In this document: piece by piece, positions 54,234-62,257 of the stretch
Numbering within the stretch: the first letter of the stretch is position 1
Layout: the number at the start of each line of letters is the position of its first letter
Origin: Methanospirillum hungatei JF-1
Lineage (GTDB): Archaea; Halobacteriota; Methanomicrobia; Methanomicrobiales; Methanospirillaceae
DNA: 64,000 nt
Reading direction: 5' to 3'
Assembly: GCF_000013445.1 (NCBI RefSeq)
Contig: NC_007796.1
Span: 2,206,936-2,270,935 of the forward strand
Position numbers and translations under genes: made by a program
The notes under the pieces: model-generated
Seen by the model: the letters and a program-made list of their open reading frames with translations, nothing else
The model's database searches: none
What the model was told of the DNA's origin: nothing

Positions 54234-55082
54234 ATGAACCCGACAACAGAAAAACAAGATGCCATCCTTTCCGATACGATTGATATCCTGAAAACGAGGA
54301 TACCTGTTCCTTTTTCAGAGATACGACTTGATTCGGTTGTTGTGGGAGTATTTTTTACCGGTGTTAAACTCAGCTCCGGATATGGAGGGATCTGTTTCAC
54401 CCCGGTTGACCTCATTCCTGAAGCAGTCTGTTGTTCAACCGCTGCAAGTGCAATGCCATATTGTGGAAAGATGCAGGGAGTATCGGTTGAGGATATGCTG
54501 ACCCACATGTCATCACCGGCACCCCTGGTCAGAGCAGTTATCATTAGCGTTGTGAATGCCCTGTCTGCATGGTTTTTTGACATCTGTCCTGAAGGTACCT
54601 ATGCAATTGAACATGACAAGGATGCATTTGACCTGCTTGATACTATTGATCCGGCGACTCCTGTAGTGGTTGTCGGGGCACTATGGCCGGTTATTCACCG
54701 GTTAAAGCTCAGGGGGGCCCAATACCGGTTATTTGAACTGAATAAGGGCGCTCTCCGGGAAGAGGAACTACCATTTTTTGTACCGCCAGAGGAACAGAAT
54801 GTAGTGTTGTCACGAGCAGGGTGTGTGGTATTGACCGGAGCAACCCTTGTAACCGGAACACTGGAAAACCTCCTTGCACGAATCCCTCAGGGTATTCCGG
54901 TTATCATCGGAGGGCCAACCGTGAGTATGATTCCTGATGCCTTCTTCTCCAGGGGAGTTACTGCCATCGGTGGAGATATCGTAACGAGACCAGATGAAAT
55001 CCTCTCTACCGTCATGCAGGGAGGTTCCGGATACCACTTCTTTGGGAAAGCAGCGGACAAGATCCTGATCCATAACGTATGA
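54234..55082 (+). CDS. DUF364 putative heavy-metal chelation protein (with DUF4213 N-domain)
   Basis: 282 residues. The N-terminal DUF4213-like domain (about 20-110: VVVGVFFTGVKLSSGYGGICFTP) is followed by a PLP-independent Rossmann-like DUF364 domain (VVVVGALWPVI, FELNKGAL, VVLTGATLVTGTLENLLARI, VIIGGPTVSMIPDAFF). This family is predicted to bind heavy metals or a metal chelate; no reaction is established. It follows the FmdE-like gene by 38 bases and probably shares its operon. A second, more divergent DUF364 protein is encoded at 61284-62099. Confidence 0.85.
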   Translation: MNPTTEKQDAILSDTIDILKTRIPVPFSEIRLDSVVVGVFFTGVKLSSGYGGICFTPVDLIPEAVCCSTAASAMPYCGKMQGVSVEDMLTHMSSPAPLVRAVIISVVNALSAWFFDICPEGTYAIEHDKDAFDLLDTIDPATPVVVVGALWPVIHRLKLRGAQYRLFELNKGALREEELPFFVPPEEQNVVLSRAGCVVLTGATLVTGTLENLLARIPQGIPVIIGGPTVSMIPDAFFSRGVTAIGGDIVTRPDEILSTVMQGGSGYHFFGKAADKILIHNV

Positions 55083-55102
55083 TGAGTTCCATGGAATAAC
55101 GA

Positions 55103-55942
55103 ATGAACACGATGAGTCAGGATCAAAAGTACGAGCCGCTTATCATTTACCCGCAGTATTATGATCGTATATGCCAGGCAGAGAGATATGCATCATCTCT
55201 TCTACCCTTTATTCCCCGGGGTCTGCCGGTATTTCAGTCGCATGGGCTCTGTCATTCTGAAACACTTATCAGGTATATTCACCAGGTGCTTGGAACATTG
55301 CCAATTTCTCTTAACCATGAGGAGATATTTCTCCTATTCCTGGCTGCATGGTTTCATGATATCGGTTATCTTCATCCCCTCTCCATCCATGACCGGAGCA
55401 GGCATGCAGAGTTCTCATCTCTGATAATCAGGACTGATCCTTTTCTCTCAGAACTGCTCACAGGAAGAGAACGTAATCATCTGGCATTCCTGATTGAATG
55501 TCATGACAGCAGGGTGGATTTTACTTCGAGAAGGATCACATCCCCTCTCCGGATGCATCTCATCACAGCTCTCTTCCGTCTGATTGACGCTCTTGATCTT
55601 GGGACTGACCGGTGTCCGCCAGAAGTCTTCTCCCTGATTGAGGATGGGCTTGATGAACACAGCAGACGACACTGGAAAGCCCATCAGAACGTTCAATCAT
55701 GCTTTTTCAGGTATCCGGCACTGACCATTATGGTGTATGTTCCAGAAGATCCCTTTTTCAGATTGAGAATTGTTCCCCACCTGGAAGATGATTGTTCATC
55801 CTGCAGCCCGGTATTCTTAAAAAGCGGACTCGAACCCTGTTACCTGGCAATAGAGACCAGTGATGGGAAAATGCCGGAGATCTCACCATGGAGAACAGAA
55901 AAGAAAATATTTCTCGCCACAGTCTCTTCCCATGGGCAATGA
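55103..55942 (+). CDS. HD-domain phosphohydrolase-like protein
   Basis: 279 residues. HD-superfamily metal motif in GLCHSETLIRYI (first His), AAWFHDIGYLHP (His-Asp pair near residue 93) and HDRSRHAEFSS, with a following Asp in ECHDSR and RLIDALDLGTDR. It should bind one or two metal ions and act as a phosphohydrolase or nucleotide sensor; no cyclic-di-nucleotide GYP motif is present. The first gene after the DUF364 gene (20-base gap). Its 3' end overlaps a convergent hydrolase gene by 103 bases. Confidence 0.78.
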   Translation: MNTMSQDQKYEPLIIYPQYYDRICQAERYASSLLPFIPRGLPVFQSHGLCHSETLIRYIHQVLGTLPISLNHEEIFLLFLAAWFHDIGYLHPLSIHDRSRHAEFSSLIIRTDPFLSELLTGRERNHLAFLIECHDSRVDFTSRRITSPLRMHLITALFRLIDALDLGTDRCPPEVFSLIEDGLDEHSRRHWKAHQNVQSCFFRYPALTIMVYVPEDPFFRLRIVPHLEDDCSSCSPVFLKSGLEPCYLAIETSDGKMPEISPWRTEKKIFLATVSSHGQ

Positions 55943-56682
55943 CCACAATCAGGGATAACAATACTTGTAAACCGTGGAAGAATACGGGTTAATGGTTCAA
56001 TTACCCCCTGAACCGGATGGGGATCATAATCACCATGAATCGCGGTCACCGGGCAGGAGATCTGCTGAAAGCACGAAAGAAGCTCCCCAGTCTGTCGCAT
56101 TTTTGCCGCTTCAGCCCATACCTGTGAGAATATTTCTGGATCACAGGAGAAGGCACCGATTTCATCTTTGTTTTCCTGAATAGGACAAAATGAATCAACT
56201 TTTTGAATCAAACTTCCGAAGGTTTTCAATAACCGATCCCTATCCGGACATGCTGAGTCCTGTATCTGCACCATGAGTTCGTGCATTGTTTCCTGTTCGT
56301 CCGGAGTGAGACGCTCCATCCGGTTCTTCCATACTACAGCATATTGTTCTTCTAATGGACCTGCAGAGATGAGAATGAGATGGTACACAAGTTCGGGATA
56401 CCTGCCTGCCACCATTCCTGAAAGCCAGGCACCCCATGAATAACCAACCAGGATGACCGGGATTTCTGCAGATGTACGGAGGGTCTTTGCGAGTTCCTCG
56501 ATCTGATCATGGATTGTCAGTCCGGTCTGGAATGGTTCGATAATCGGGAAATAATCTGCCAGATATCGGGCGACCGGACCCATTTCTCCCGGTGCACCTG
56601 GACCTCCGTGTATGAGAGCGATCCTCTTTGGATCTGGACCATAGGATCTGTATTTCATTTCCTGTCCAAATCTCTGGTTCAT
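55840..56682 (-). CDS. Alpha/beta hydrolase-fold protein
   Basis: 280 residues. IALIHGGPGAPGE gives the oxyanion segment, VGYSWGAW (about residue 100) the nucleophile elbow with Ser, AIHGDYDPHP the acid and DCGHCPWEE the catalytic His: a complete triad of the prolyl-iminopeptidase-like group. The His lies just before the 103-base stretch that overlaps the HD-domain gene, which argues that both reading frames are real although such a long convergent overlap is rare. Substrate unknown, and no connection to metals is evident. Confidence 0.78.
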   Translation of the reverse strand: MNQRFGQEMKYRSYGPDPKRIALIHGGPGAPGEMGPVARYLADYFPIIEPFQTGLTIHDQIEELAKTLRTSAEIPVILVGYSWGAWLSGMVAGRYPELVYHLILISAGPLEEQYAVVWKNRMERLTPDEQETMHELMVQIQDSACPDRDRLLKTFGSLIQKVDSFCPIQENKDEIGAFSCDPEIFSQVWAEAAKMRQTGELLSCFQQISCPVTAIHGDYDPHPVQGVIEPLTRILPRFTSIVIPDCGHCPWEETVARNIFFSVLHGEISGIFPSLVSIAR

Positions 56683-56718
56683 GTAAAATTTTAGAATATT
56701 TGAATCCTGATATCCTTC

Positions 56719-57375
56719 TTAAGATTTTTCATCTATTATCCGCCCTCGTTCAATCTCAAGAATCTTTTTGGCAATTCCGGAAATCTCAGTATCATGATGA
56801 GATACAAGAAGACAGGGAATTTTCCATTCCTGAACATACCGGCTGATACATTCCTTAACTACCTCCCTGGTTTCCCGGTCAAGGCCGGTGAATGGTTCAT
56901 CCATCAGGAGCAGGGCCGGACGGGTAACAAAGGCACGGGCCAGGGCCACCCGCTGTTTTTCACCACCAGAAAGGTCTCGGGCAGGCAGATCCCCCATATG
57001 AGAGATATTCAGGATATTCAGCCATTTTTTCACATCCACCTCCTTCTCATCCCGGCCATGAGAAAGCGAGTAAAGCCCATACTCCACGTTTTTTTTTACG
57101 GTCATATGGGGAAAGACCATTGGATTTTGTAGAATATACCCGATTTTCCTCTTCTGGATAGGAATTTCCTTCTGGGAGGAGACATCACATACCACCATAT
57201 CACCAATCCTGATATAGCCCTCATCAGGATTGAGCAGGCCTGCAATCATTCGCAGAATCGTGCTCTTTCCTGATCCATTGTCTCCTTTTAGGACGGTTAT
57301 CTCCCCTTCCAATGCAGTAAGAAAGACATCAAGCTCAAAATCACGAAGTTGTCGTTTCACTCGGCATTCAAGCAT
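56719..57375 (-). CDS. Short ModC/WtpC-type ABC ATPase without TOBE domain
   Basis: 218 residues. Walker A GDNGSGKSTILRMI (about 35-48), Q-loop YILQNPMVFP, signature LSGGEKQRVALARA, Walker B LLLMDEPFTGLD and switch VSHHD. It stops directly after the nucleotide-binding domain; the TOBE regulatory domain of the other ModC (27240-28307) is missing. The two stand-alone Mop proteins nearby could supply that function in trans. Its start overlaps the permease gene by 8 bases. Third gene of the second oxyanion importer. Confidence 0.87.
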   Translation of the reverse strand: MLECRVKRQLRDFELDVFLTALEGEITVLKGDNGSGKSTILRMIAGLLNPDEGYIRIGDMVVCDVSSQKEIPIQKRKIGYILQNPMVFPHMTVKKNVEYGLYSLSHGRDEKEVDVKKWLNILNISHMGDLPARDLSGGEKQRVALARAFVTRPALLLMDEPFTGLDRETREVVKECISRYVQEWKIPCLLVSHHDTEISGIAKKILEIERGRIIDEKS

Positions 57376-58183
57376 TTTTATCTTCTCCTGAGAGGATTCG
57401 GACCAATAACATTACAAAAAGGGAAATACCAACCAGAAGTAGTGATATCGTGACGGCCGCGTTCATATCCTTCTGCATGGCAGTATATATCGCAAGAGGC
57501 ATAGTCTGTGTCACTCCCGGAAGGTTTCCCGCAAACATGATGGTTGCCCCAAATTCACCTAGAGCACGGGCAAATGCCATGATTGCCCCGGATATCAAGC
57601 CAAAACTACAGAGAGGAAGAGTTATGGTGCAAAAGACCCGAAACGGTCCGGCTCCCAGGGTTCGTGCAACATCTTCATATCCTTTTTCAAGTTGAGTAAA
57701 AAGTGATCTCGCCTGCCGGATGTAGAGAGGGGATGCAACAAAGAACTGGGACATAACCACAGCAAGGGTGGTGAACGGGATCGTAAAACTGAACACAGCC
57801 AGATATTTTCCGAGAAGACCCATCCTACCCCAAAGCAGGAGAAGGGCTAGACCAGCAACGGCAGGAGGCAGAACCAGCGGAAGATCGATGAACGTATCAA
57901 CGATCTTTTTACCCGGATAGGGATATCTGCTCTGGATAAATGCCACGGGTGTTCCGATTATGACAAGCACGATGGTGGTAATAACCGTAGTGAAGAGGGA
58001 GAGTGTGAGTGACTGGATGACAAAGGGTTCAGTCAGCGTAAGAAGGATCTCTTCAGGGGTGGTTTTGAGGAAGAGGGCGAGCAGGGGAAGGGCAAGATAG
58101 AGAAAAAGGAGGATAAGTCCTATGAATGCAGCAAGATAGAAAAAACCGGGTCGATTTTTCATTCTCTGCAGGTGAAACATCAT
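57368..58183 (-). CDS. modB: ModB/WtpB-type ABC permease (second importer)
   Basis: 271 residues, six predicted transmembrane helices. EAA loop YEDVARTLGAGPFRVFCTITLPL (in part) and DLPLVLPPAVAGLALLLLWG are standard for ModB. MM at the start may be either ATG. Begins 6 bases after modA and overlaps the ATPase gene. Sequence differs clearly from the first ModB (26431-27240), so the two importers are old duplicates that may prefer different oxyanions (molybdate versus tungstate). Confidence 0.88.
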   Translation of the reverse strand: MMFHLQRMKNRPGFFYLAAFIGLILLFLYLALPLLALFLKTTPEEILLTLTEPFVIQSLTLSLFTTVITTIVLVIIGTPVAFIQSRYPYPGKKIVDTFIDLPLVLPPAVAGLALLLLWGRMGLLGKYLAVFSFTIPFTTLAVVMSQFFVASPLYIRQARSLFTQLEKGYEDVARTLGAGPFRVFCTITLPLCSFGLISGAIMAFARALGEFGATIMFAGNLPGVTQTMPLAIYTAMQKDMNAAVTISLLLVGISLFVMLLVRILSGEDKNA

Positions 58184-58189
58184 TAAAAA

Positions 58190-58996
58190 TTAGGGAGCTG
58201 GAGAAAATCCATAGGACGCTAAAATCTTTTGTCCTTCCTCACCGAGCATGAAGTTCTCAAATGCTTCTGCTCCGGCTCTGTTCGGGGCGAGGTTCATGGT
58301 TGCAATGCTGTAGTACTGGAGTTCATTGAAATTTTCCGGAATCGTGACCATGTTCAAATCCTCTTCCGAGGCTTTGTATGAGGATTCATAGATAAATCCT
58401 GCGTCAACTTCACCAAGTTTTACCTTCTCAACGACACCAGGCTCAGTGGTCTCATACGTGGCAGTGTTTGCAAAGACTGCATCTTTCCATTCAGATCCAT
58501 ATGCCGAGTCATTTGCAATCTTGTCAATAACCTTGCGGGTATTGATTCCAACAGGAACTTCTTCGGTGCCCATAGCAATCAGCATACCAGGCTTTGCAAG
58601 GTCTGCAAGAGTGGTAATCTCTGCAGGATTGTCTTTCGGAGTTACGATGGTTATCCAGTTAGTACAAAGATCGGTAACTGTATCATTGACAAAGTAGCCA
58701 CTTTGGGTAAGCTCCTTGGTGTATTTTGCACTTGCAGAGATGAAAACGTCAGGGAGAGCCCCATTCTCAACCTGGGTTTTGAGGGCCTGGGTTCCATCAA
58801 GGTTAAAGGTAACCGTTGTTCCCGGGTTTGCTTCTTCAAATACCGGTTTGATCTCCTCTGATGCTCCGGTCAGGGATGCAGCCACAAACACCGTTACGTC
58901 TCCGATCTCATCTGCAGAAACAGCTGTAGAGAGAAGGAGAAGACAAAAAACTCCGAGGATTGCAAGAATCCGGGAGAACTTGTAAATTCTTTCCAT
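58190..58996 (-). CDS. modA: ModA-type binding protein (second importer)
   Basis: 268 residues with a signal peptide (about 8-28, ending VSAD). VTVFVAASLTGASEEIKPVF is the classic ModA start of the mature domain with the first oxyanion Ser, followed by FNLDGTQALKTQVENG, DVFISASAKY and GEVDAGFIYESSYKA. Compared with the first ModA the binding loop reads AASLTG rather than AGAGL, so ligand preference may differ. First gene of modABC-2; its promoter shows an operator-like inverted repeat at 59043-59097. Confidence 0.88.
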   Translation of the reverse strand: MERIYKFSRILAILGVFCLLLLSTAVSADEIGDVTVFVAASLTGASEEIKPVFEEANPGTTVTFNLDGTQALKTQVENGALPDVFISASAKYTKELTQSGYFVNDTVTDLCTNWITIVTPKDNPAEITTLADLAKPGMLIAMGTEEVPVGINTRKVIDKIANDSAYGSEWKDAVFANTATYETTEPGVVEKVKLGEVDAGFIYESSYKASEEDLNMVTIPENFNELQYYSIATMNLAPNRAGAEAFENFMLGEEGQKILASYGFSPAP

Positions 58997-59320
58997 TATT
59001 ATAAATTGAGCTTAATGCTATTTTAAAGGAACGATATAAGTAATCAATTGTAATTAACTCTATTCGGTGTGAACACTATCTCATATATACAATTGATAAG
59101 TCACACTCCTCAAATTTCTAAAACTAATAAATTCAGGAACGAGATAGCATGTATTACCGAAATGGGTCATTATGAATCTATCTGTATGAATCTTTGGGTC
59201 GGAGGGTGATAAACAAATCCTCGATTACCTGGTATTATGTAAAAAAGAGACTGATATTATAAGATAACTTCAATCGAATTTTAGAAAAGTATTGTGCTAA
59301 GGAAAAGTTTGGTAGTTAGA
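58997..59320. other. Promoter region of the second mod operon
   Basis: 324 AT-rich bases between mop 2 and modA 2 (both minus strand). A TATA element GTATATATGAG (minus strand, about 59081-59091) is overlapped by one arm of an ATCAATTGTA inverted repeat; no gene is visible. Confidence 0.5.
59043..59097 (-). promoter_or_regulatory. Operator-like inverted repeat around the modA 2 promoter
   Basis: ATCAATTGTA (59043-59052) and its inverse TACAATTGAT (59088-59097) flank the probable transcription start; one arm overlaps the TATA box. A related AATTGATAA occurs at 59587-59595 before mop 2. Typical geometry for a repressor, presumably responding to Mo or W. Confidence 0.45.
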
Positions 59321-59530
59321 TTAATCCACAGCAATCATTACTTCACTAGATTTGACGACAGCATATGCCTCTTTACCTTCTTTGAGGCCAAGATTCTCAG
59401 TTGCATGTGCAGTAATGACTGAAGTAATCTGAACCCCATTTCCGATATCCAGAACAATCTCTGCCATTATCGGACCCTTGGTAATCGATTTTATGGTTCC
59501 TTTTATACAATTTCTTGCACTAATTTTCAT
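59321..59530 (-). CDS. mop: Mop, second molybdenum-pterin/oxyanion binding protein
   Basis: 69 residues from the ATG at 59530 (GGAG 9 bases upstream); the frame extends 8 codons further without need. KISARNCIKGTIKSITKGP, LDIGNGVQITSVITAHATENLGLKEG and VKSSEVMIAVD place it beside the first Mop (53326-53535). It is transcribed towards modABC-2 (minus strand) but separated from it by about 320 bases with an own promoter. Cytosolic oxyanion buffer and possible partner for the TOBE-less ATPase. Confidence 0.9.
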   Translation of the reverse strand: MKISARNCIKGTIKSITKGPIMAEIVLDIGNGVQITSVITAHATENLGLKEGKEAYAVVKSSEVMIAVD

Positions 59531-59869
59531 TTTTTTCACTCCTTTACCAACCATATCATCATGGCGTACGTTTAATATGATTCAATAATTGATAACTCCT
59601 TTTATAAGTTGTTCAATTTAACTTATTAAAATACTGGAGAATAGGATTGATTCTCTAAGAAATGGCTTTTTTTCATCAATTGGGACCTGATGGTCAATAT
59701 TTCTGCAACCGGACAATACCGATGACTGGTTTTTCCAGATCATGATCAGTTAATTCGTAAAATCCATCAACTTTACATCCTACCTGAAAACACAGATTAA
59801 AAATCTCCTGATTCCTATATCGATATGGATTATCTGGAATGAAAATTGTGAGAAGGAGTCTATAAGATC
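59531..59869. other. Intergenic region with a mop promoter and a coding remnant
   Basis: 339 bases between mop 2 (minus) and the NTPase gene (plus). A TATA-like ACTTATAAAAGG on the minus strand (about 59598-59609) and a TAAGTT/AACTTA inverted repeat (59605-59625) mark the mop promoter. The distal part carries a decayed minus-strand reading frame (separate entry). Confidence 0.45.
59694..59866 (-). pseudogene. Truncated coding remnant of unknown origin
   Basis: The minus strand is open for about 57 codons without any ATG, GTG or TTG start near its 5' end, reading TIFIPDNPYRYRNQ... and ending ...KPVIGIVRLQKY before TGA at 59694-59696. Composition and codon use look like real protein, so this is probably the C-terminal stub of a gene lost when the NTPase gene arrived upstream. 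Family not recognised. Confidence 0.35.
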
Positions 59870-60436
59870 ATGGTCAATTCAATGTCTGACTGGAAACCAC
59901 CACGATTTATCATCACCGGTGAACAAGGGGAAGGAAAGACAACACTTCTCCTGAAGATTCTTGCAGAACTCACAAGTCAAGGAATCAGAATGCATGGTAT
60001 CGCGGCTCCGGGATATTTCAACGAAGGTATCAGATCAGGTTTTGATGTTCTGAATGTACATTCCGGGAGAACTGTAGAACTCTGCTCGGCAATTCCAACG
60101 GTAAACTCTATACAATATGGCAGGTATTACTTTCGGTCAGAAGGCCTTGCCTTTGGGAAGGAGATATTAAGTCAGGTACCACTCCCAGGTCAGGTGGATC
60201 TCCTTGTCATTGATGAGGTTGGAAGGTTCGAAATTGCGGGGAAGGTATGGGGAGAGAGTATTGATCATATCATGCAAGCACCCCGCACACCGATGATCTG
60301 GACGGTCAGGAGATCCTTTGTTGATGCGGTCACAAAGCGATGGCCGGTCCAGAGACAGAGAATCATTGAAGTCGGGTCTGAAAACTACGATGATTTCATT
60401 CATGATGTGATAAATGAGATCCGGCAATCGGTCTGA
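59870..60436 (+). CDS. THEP1-like nucleoside triphosphatase
   Basis: 188 residues. Walker A TGEQGEGKTTLLLKI (about 17-31), Walker B LLVIDEVGRFE, an APGYFNEGIR segment after strand 2, and a C-terminal RRSFVDAV arginine element: the NTPase_1/THEP1 layout. Related proteins occur beside molybdenum genes and may supply energy or act as metallochaperones comparable to MobB, but this is inference. GGAG lies 11 bases upstream of the ATG; an ATG at 59882 is the alternative. Convergent with the XdhC-like gene. Confidence 0.75.
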   Translation: MVNSMSDWKPPRFIITGEQGEGKTTLLLKILAELTSQGIRMHGIAAPGYFNEGIRSGFDVLNVHSGRTVELCSAIPTVNSIQYGRYYFRSEGLAFGKEILSQVPLPGQVDLLVIDEVGRFEIAGKVWGESIDHIMQAPRTPMIWTVRRSFVDAVTKRWPVQRQRIIEVGSENYDDFIHDVINEIRQSV

Positions 60437-60442
60437 TACATT

Positions 60443-61282
60443 TCACCGGTGAGGTATACTTTTGTCTGCTGACCAGTCTACACGCATATGTTCAGGGACT
60501 CCTCCTCTCATAACAAGGAATACCTCGGAAATTACCGATAAAGCAATCTCCTGGGGGAGGTTTTTTCCGATGCGAAGACCGATGGGGCAGTACACACGGT
60601 CATCGATGATTCCACCACGGCCCTGTATGTTTCGAATCAACACTTCAGCCTTTTTCACACTTCCTATCATTCCAATATACGGCAGTTCTTTGATTTTGAG
60701 AAGTTGTTCAAGGACGGTTTCATCATGTTCATGGCCATAGGTCATGATTACACAATAACTTGTCCCCGTAAGATGAATATGTGAAAATATATCGGTAAAA
60801 GGTTGACATATGAGAGATCTTGCTCCAGGAAACCGCTCTGGATCTGCAAACTCCCTCCGGTCATCATATACCCGGTATGGAACATTCAGAACTTCACATA
60901 ATTTCCCAAGGGCAAGCCCGACATGACCACCACCAAAAATTACCAGTTCTGATTCCGGAATGAGAGGCTCTATAAAAACGGTGAGAGAGCCTCCACAAAC
61001 TCCGAGTTCAGCATCTTCGTCGGATGTATTCCAATCCTCCCCATCTCCTTTCGAGACAAATTTCCGGGTAATGCAGGCCCCGGTCTTCATTGCCTCCCTG
61101 GCAAGGTGAATACATTGTAATTCTACTCCTCCGCCCCCCACCGATCCTGCAGTTTCACCATTCTGGTTGATGACCATATTGGATCCGGTTTTCCGGGGAG
61201 TAGACCCTGCAGAATCAATAATTGTTATCAAGGCACAGGAAATCCCCTCATTATACCATCTTGTTATGTTGTTTAGCCACAT
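60443..61282 (-). CDS. XdhC/CoxI-family protein
   Basis: 279 residues from the ATG at 61282. N-terminal XdhC domain with SAGSTPRKTGSNMVI and GSVGGGGVE, and C-terminal Rossmann domain LVIFGGGHVGLALGKLC with CVIMTYGHEHDE and YIGMIGSVKK. XdhC proteins bind and sulfurate molybdenum cofactor before insertion into molybdenum hydroxylases. No xanthine dehydrogenase-type enzyme is seen in the window, so it may serve another Mo/W enzyme. It begins one base after the stop of the DUF364 gene (TAGGATG), so the pair is co-translated. Confidence 0.83.
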   Translation of the reverse strand: MWLNNITRWYNEGISCALITIIDSAGSTPRKTGSNMVINQNGETAGSVGGGGVELQCIHLAREAMKTGACITRKFVSKGDGEDWNTSDEDAELGVCGGSLTVFIEPLIPESELVIFGGGHVGLALGKLCEVLNVPYRVYDDRREFADPERFPGARSLICQPFTDIFSHIHLTGTSYCVIMTYGHEHDETVLEQLLKIKELPYIGMIGSVKKAEVLIRNIQGRGGIIDDRVYCPIGLRIGKNLPQEIALSVISEVFLVMRGGVPEHMRVDWSADKSIPHR

Positions 61283-61283
61283 C

Positions 61284-62099
61284 CTATTCACCAGTTTCGT
61301 TGATACTGTCACATAGTGAGAGTAACTTCATTTTAAAGGCAGAAATGTCCTTTACCATGTTCACCCGTTCAAGTGCTCCAGGAGGGGAATACGCAATACT
61401 GCCTCCCCCAAGTTCTGCATAACGGGCCATGAGTTCCATGTTCTGTACAAGAGTAACCCCGATAAGATCCAGTCCACATGCAAAGAGTGCCGGACTTGGA
61501 GGGACAGTCGGTCCCATCATGATCCTGATCTTCGCATGTGGTGTCCGCCGAATCACTGCTGCGAGGGTCTCATTCACAACAGTCAGACCGCTCATCAGTA
61601 CTACCTGTGCCCTGCTCAGTACTTCATCGGCATCATTCCAATGGATATCACCTGGCCGGGGAAAGAGTTCAACAATATCTACCGGCCATCCCATTTCGCG
61701 CCATTCTGCTCCCTCCTTGAAATATCCTACAAAGCAGGTGGGAACGCGAGCTGCTGCATCCCGCACCATATCAATGGCGTTCCCAGGTATTATCGGACAA
61801 GGATCCGGAAGGAGCGACTTTAAACATGCCATTCCTACTGCTCGCCGGAGCGTCTCCGTACTGGAGAGAAGTTCTAACGCTGACTCTTTTCCGGGTTTTT
61901 GTAGCCAGTCTCCCATCCACGAGTCCATACCTGCAGGATCGGTCAGGCCAGGCATTCCACGAAAGATTGTGGATAATGACCATTTCCCGGCTTTAACCAG
62001 AACCCAGTTTGTATAAATGCGGATGTCTTCGATTACCGGGTCCGGATCTGCGGCCCTGGCAATCTCCCGGATGAGCTGATCATAGTGAGGAATTTCCAT
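61284..62099 (-). CDS. DUF364 putative heavy-metal chelation protein (second copy)
   Basis: 271 residues from the ATG at 62099; the frame opens upstream at 62180 but the family begins at about MEIPHYDQLIREI. The DUF364 domain is recognisable in CFVGYFKEGAEW, VDIVELFPRPGDI, QVVLMSGLTVVNETLAAVIRR and IMMGPTVPPSPALFACGLDLIG. Its N-terminal domain is different from that of the copy at 54234-55082. Tight coupling to XdhC suggests a role in Mo/W cofactor or metal delivery; the ligand is unknown. Confidence 0.82.
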   Translation of the reverse strand: MEIPHYDQLIREIARAADPDPVIEDIRIYTNWVLVKAGKWSLSTIFRGMPGLTDPAGMDSWMGDWLQKPGKESALELLSSTETLRRAVGMACLKSLLPDPCPIIPGNAIDMVRDAAARVPTCFVGYFKEGAEWREMGWPVDIVELFPRPGDIHWNDADEVLSRAQVVLMSGLTVVNETLAAVIRRTPHAKIRIMMGPTVPPSPALFACGLDLIGVTLVQNMELMARYAELGGGSIAYSPPGALERVNMVKDISAFKMKLLSLCDSINETGE

Positions 62100-62257
62100 T
62101 TTAATACTGCTTAGTTTTACTTCGATGTAAATTAATTTGAGTATTGAACCAACAGAGAGATTCGCAAAAGATCTGTTCATTCATGAAAAGGGGTATATCC
62201 AAATGATCCATTCAGCGAATCTCTGTCAAATATCAGGAATGTCGATAATTATCCATC

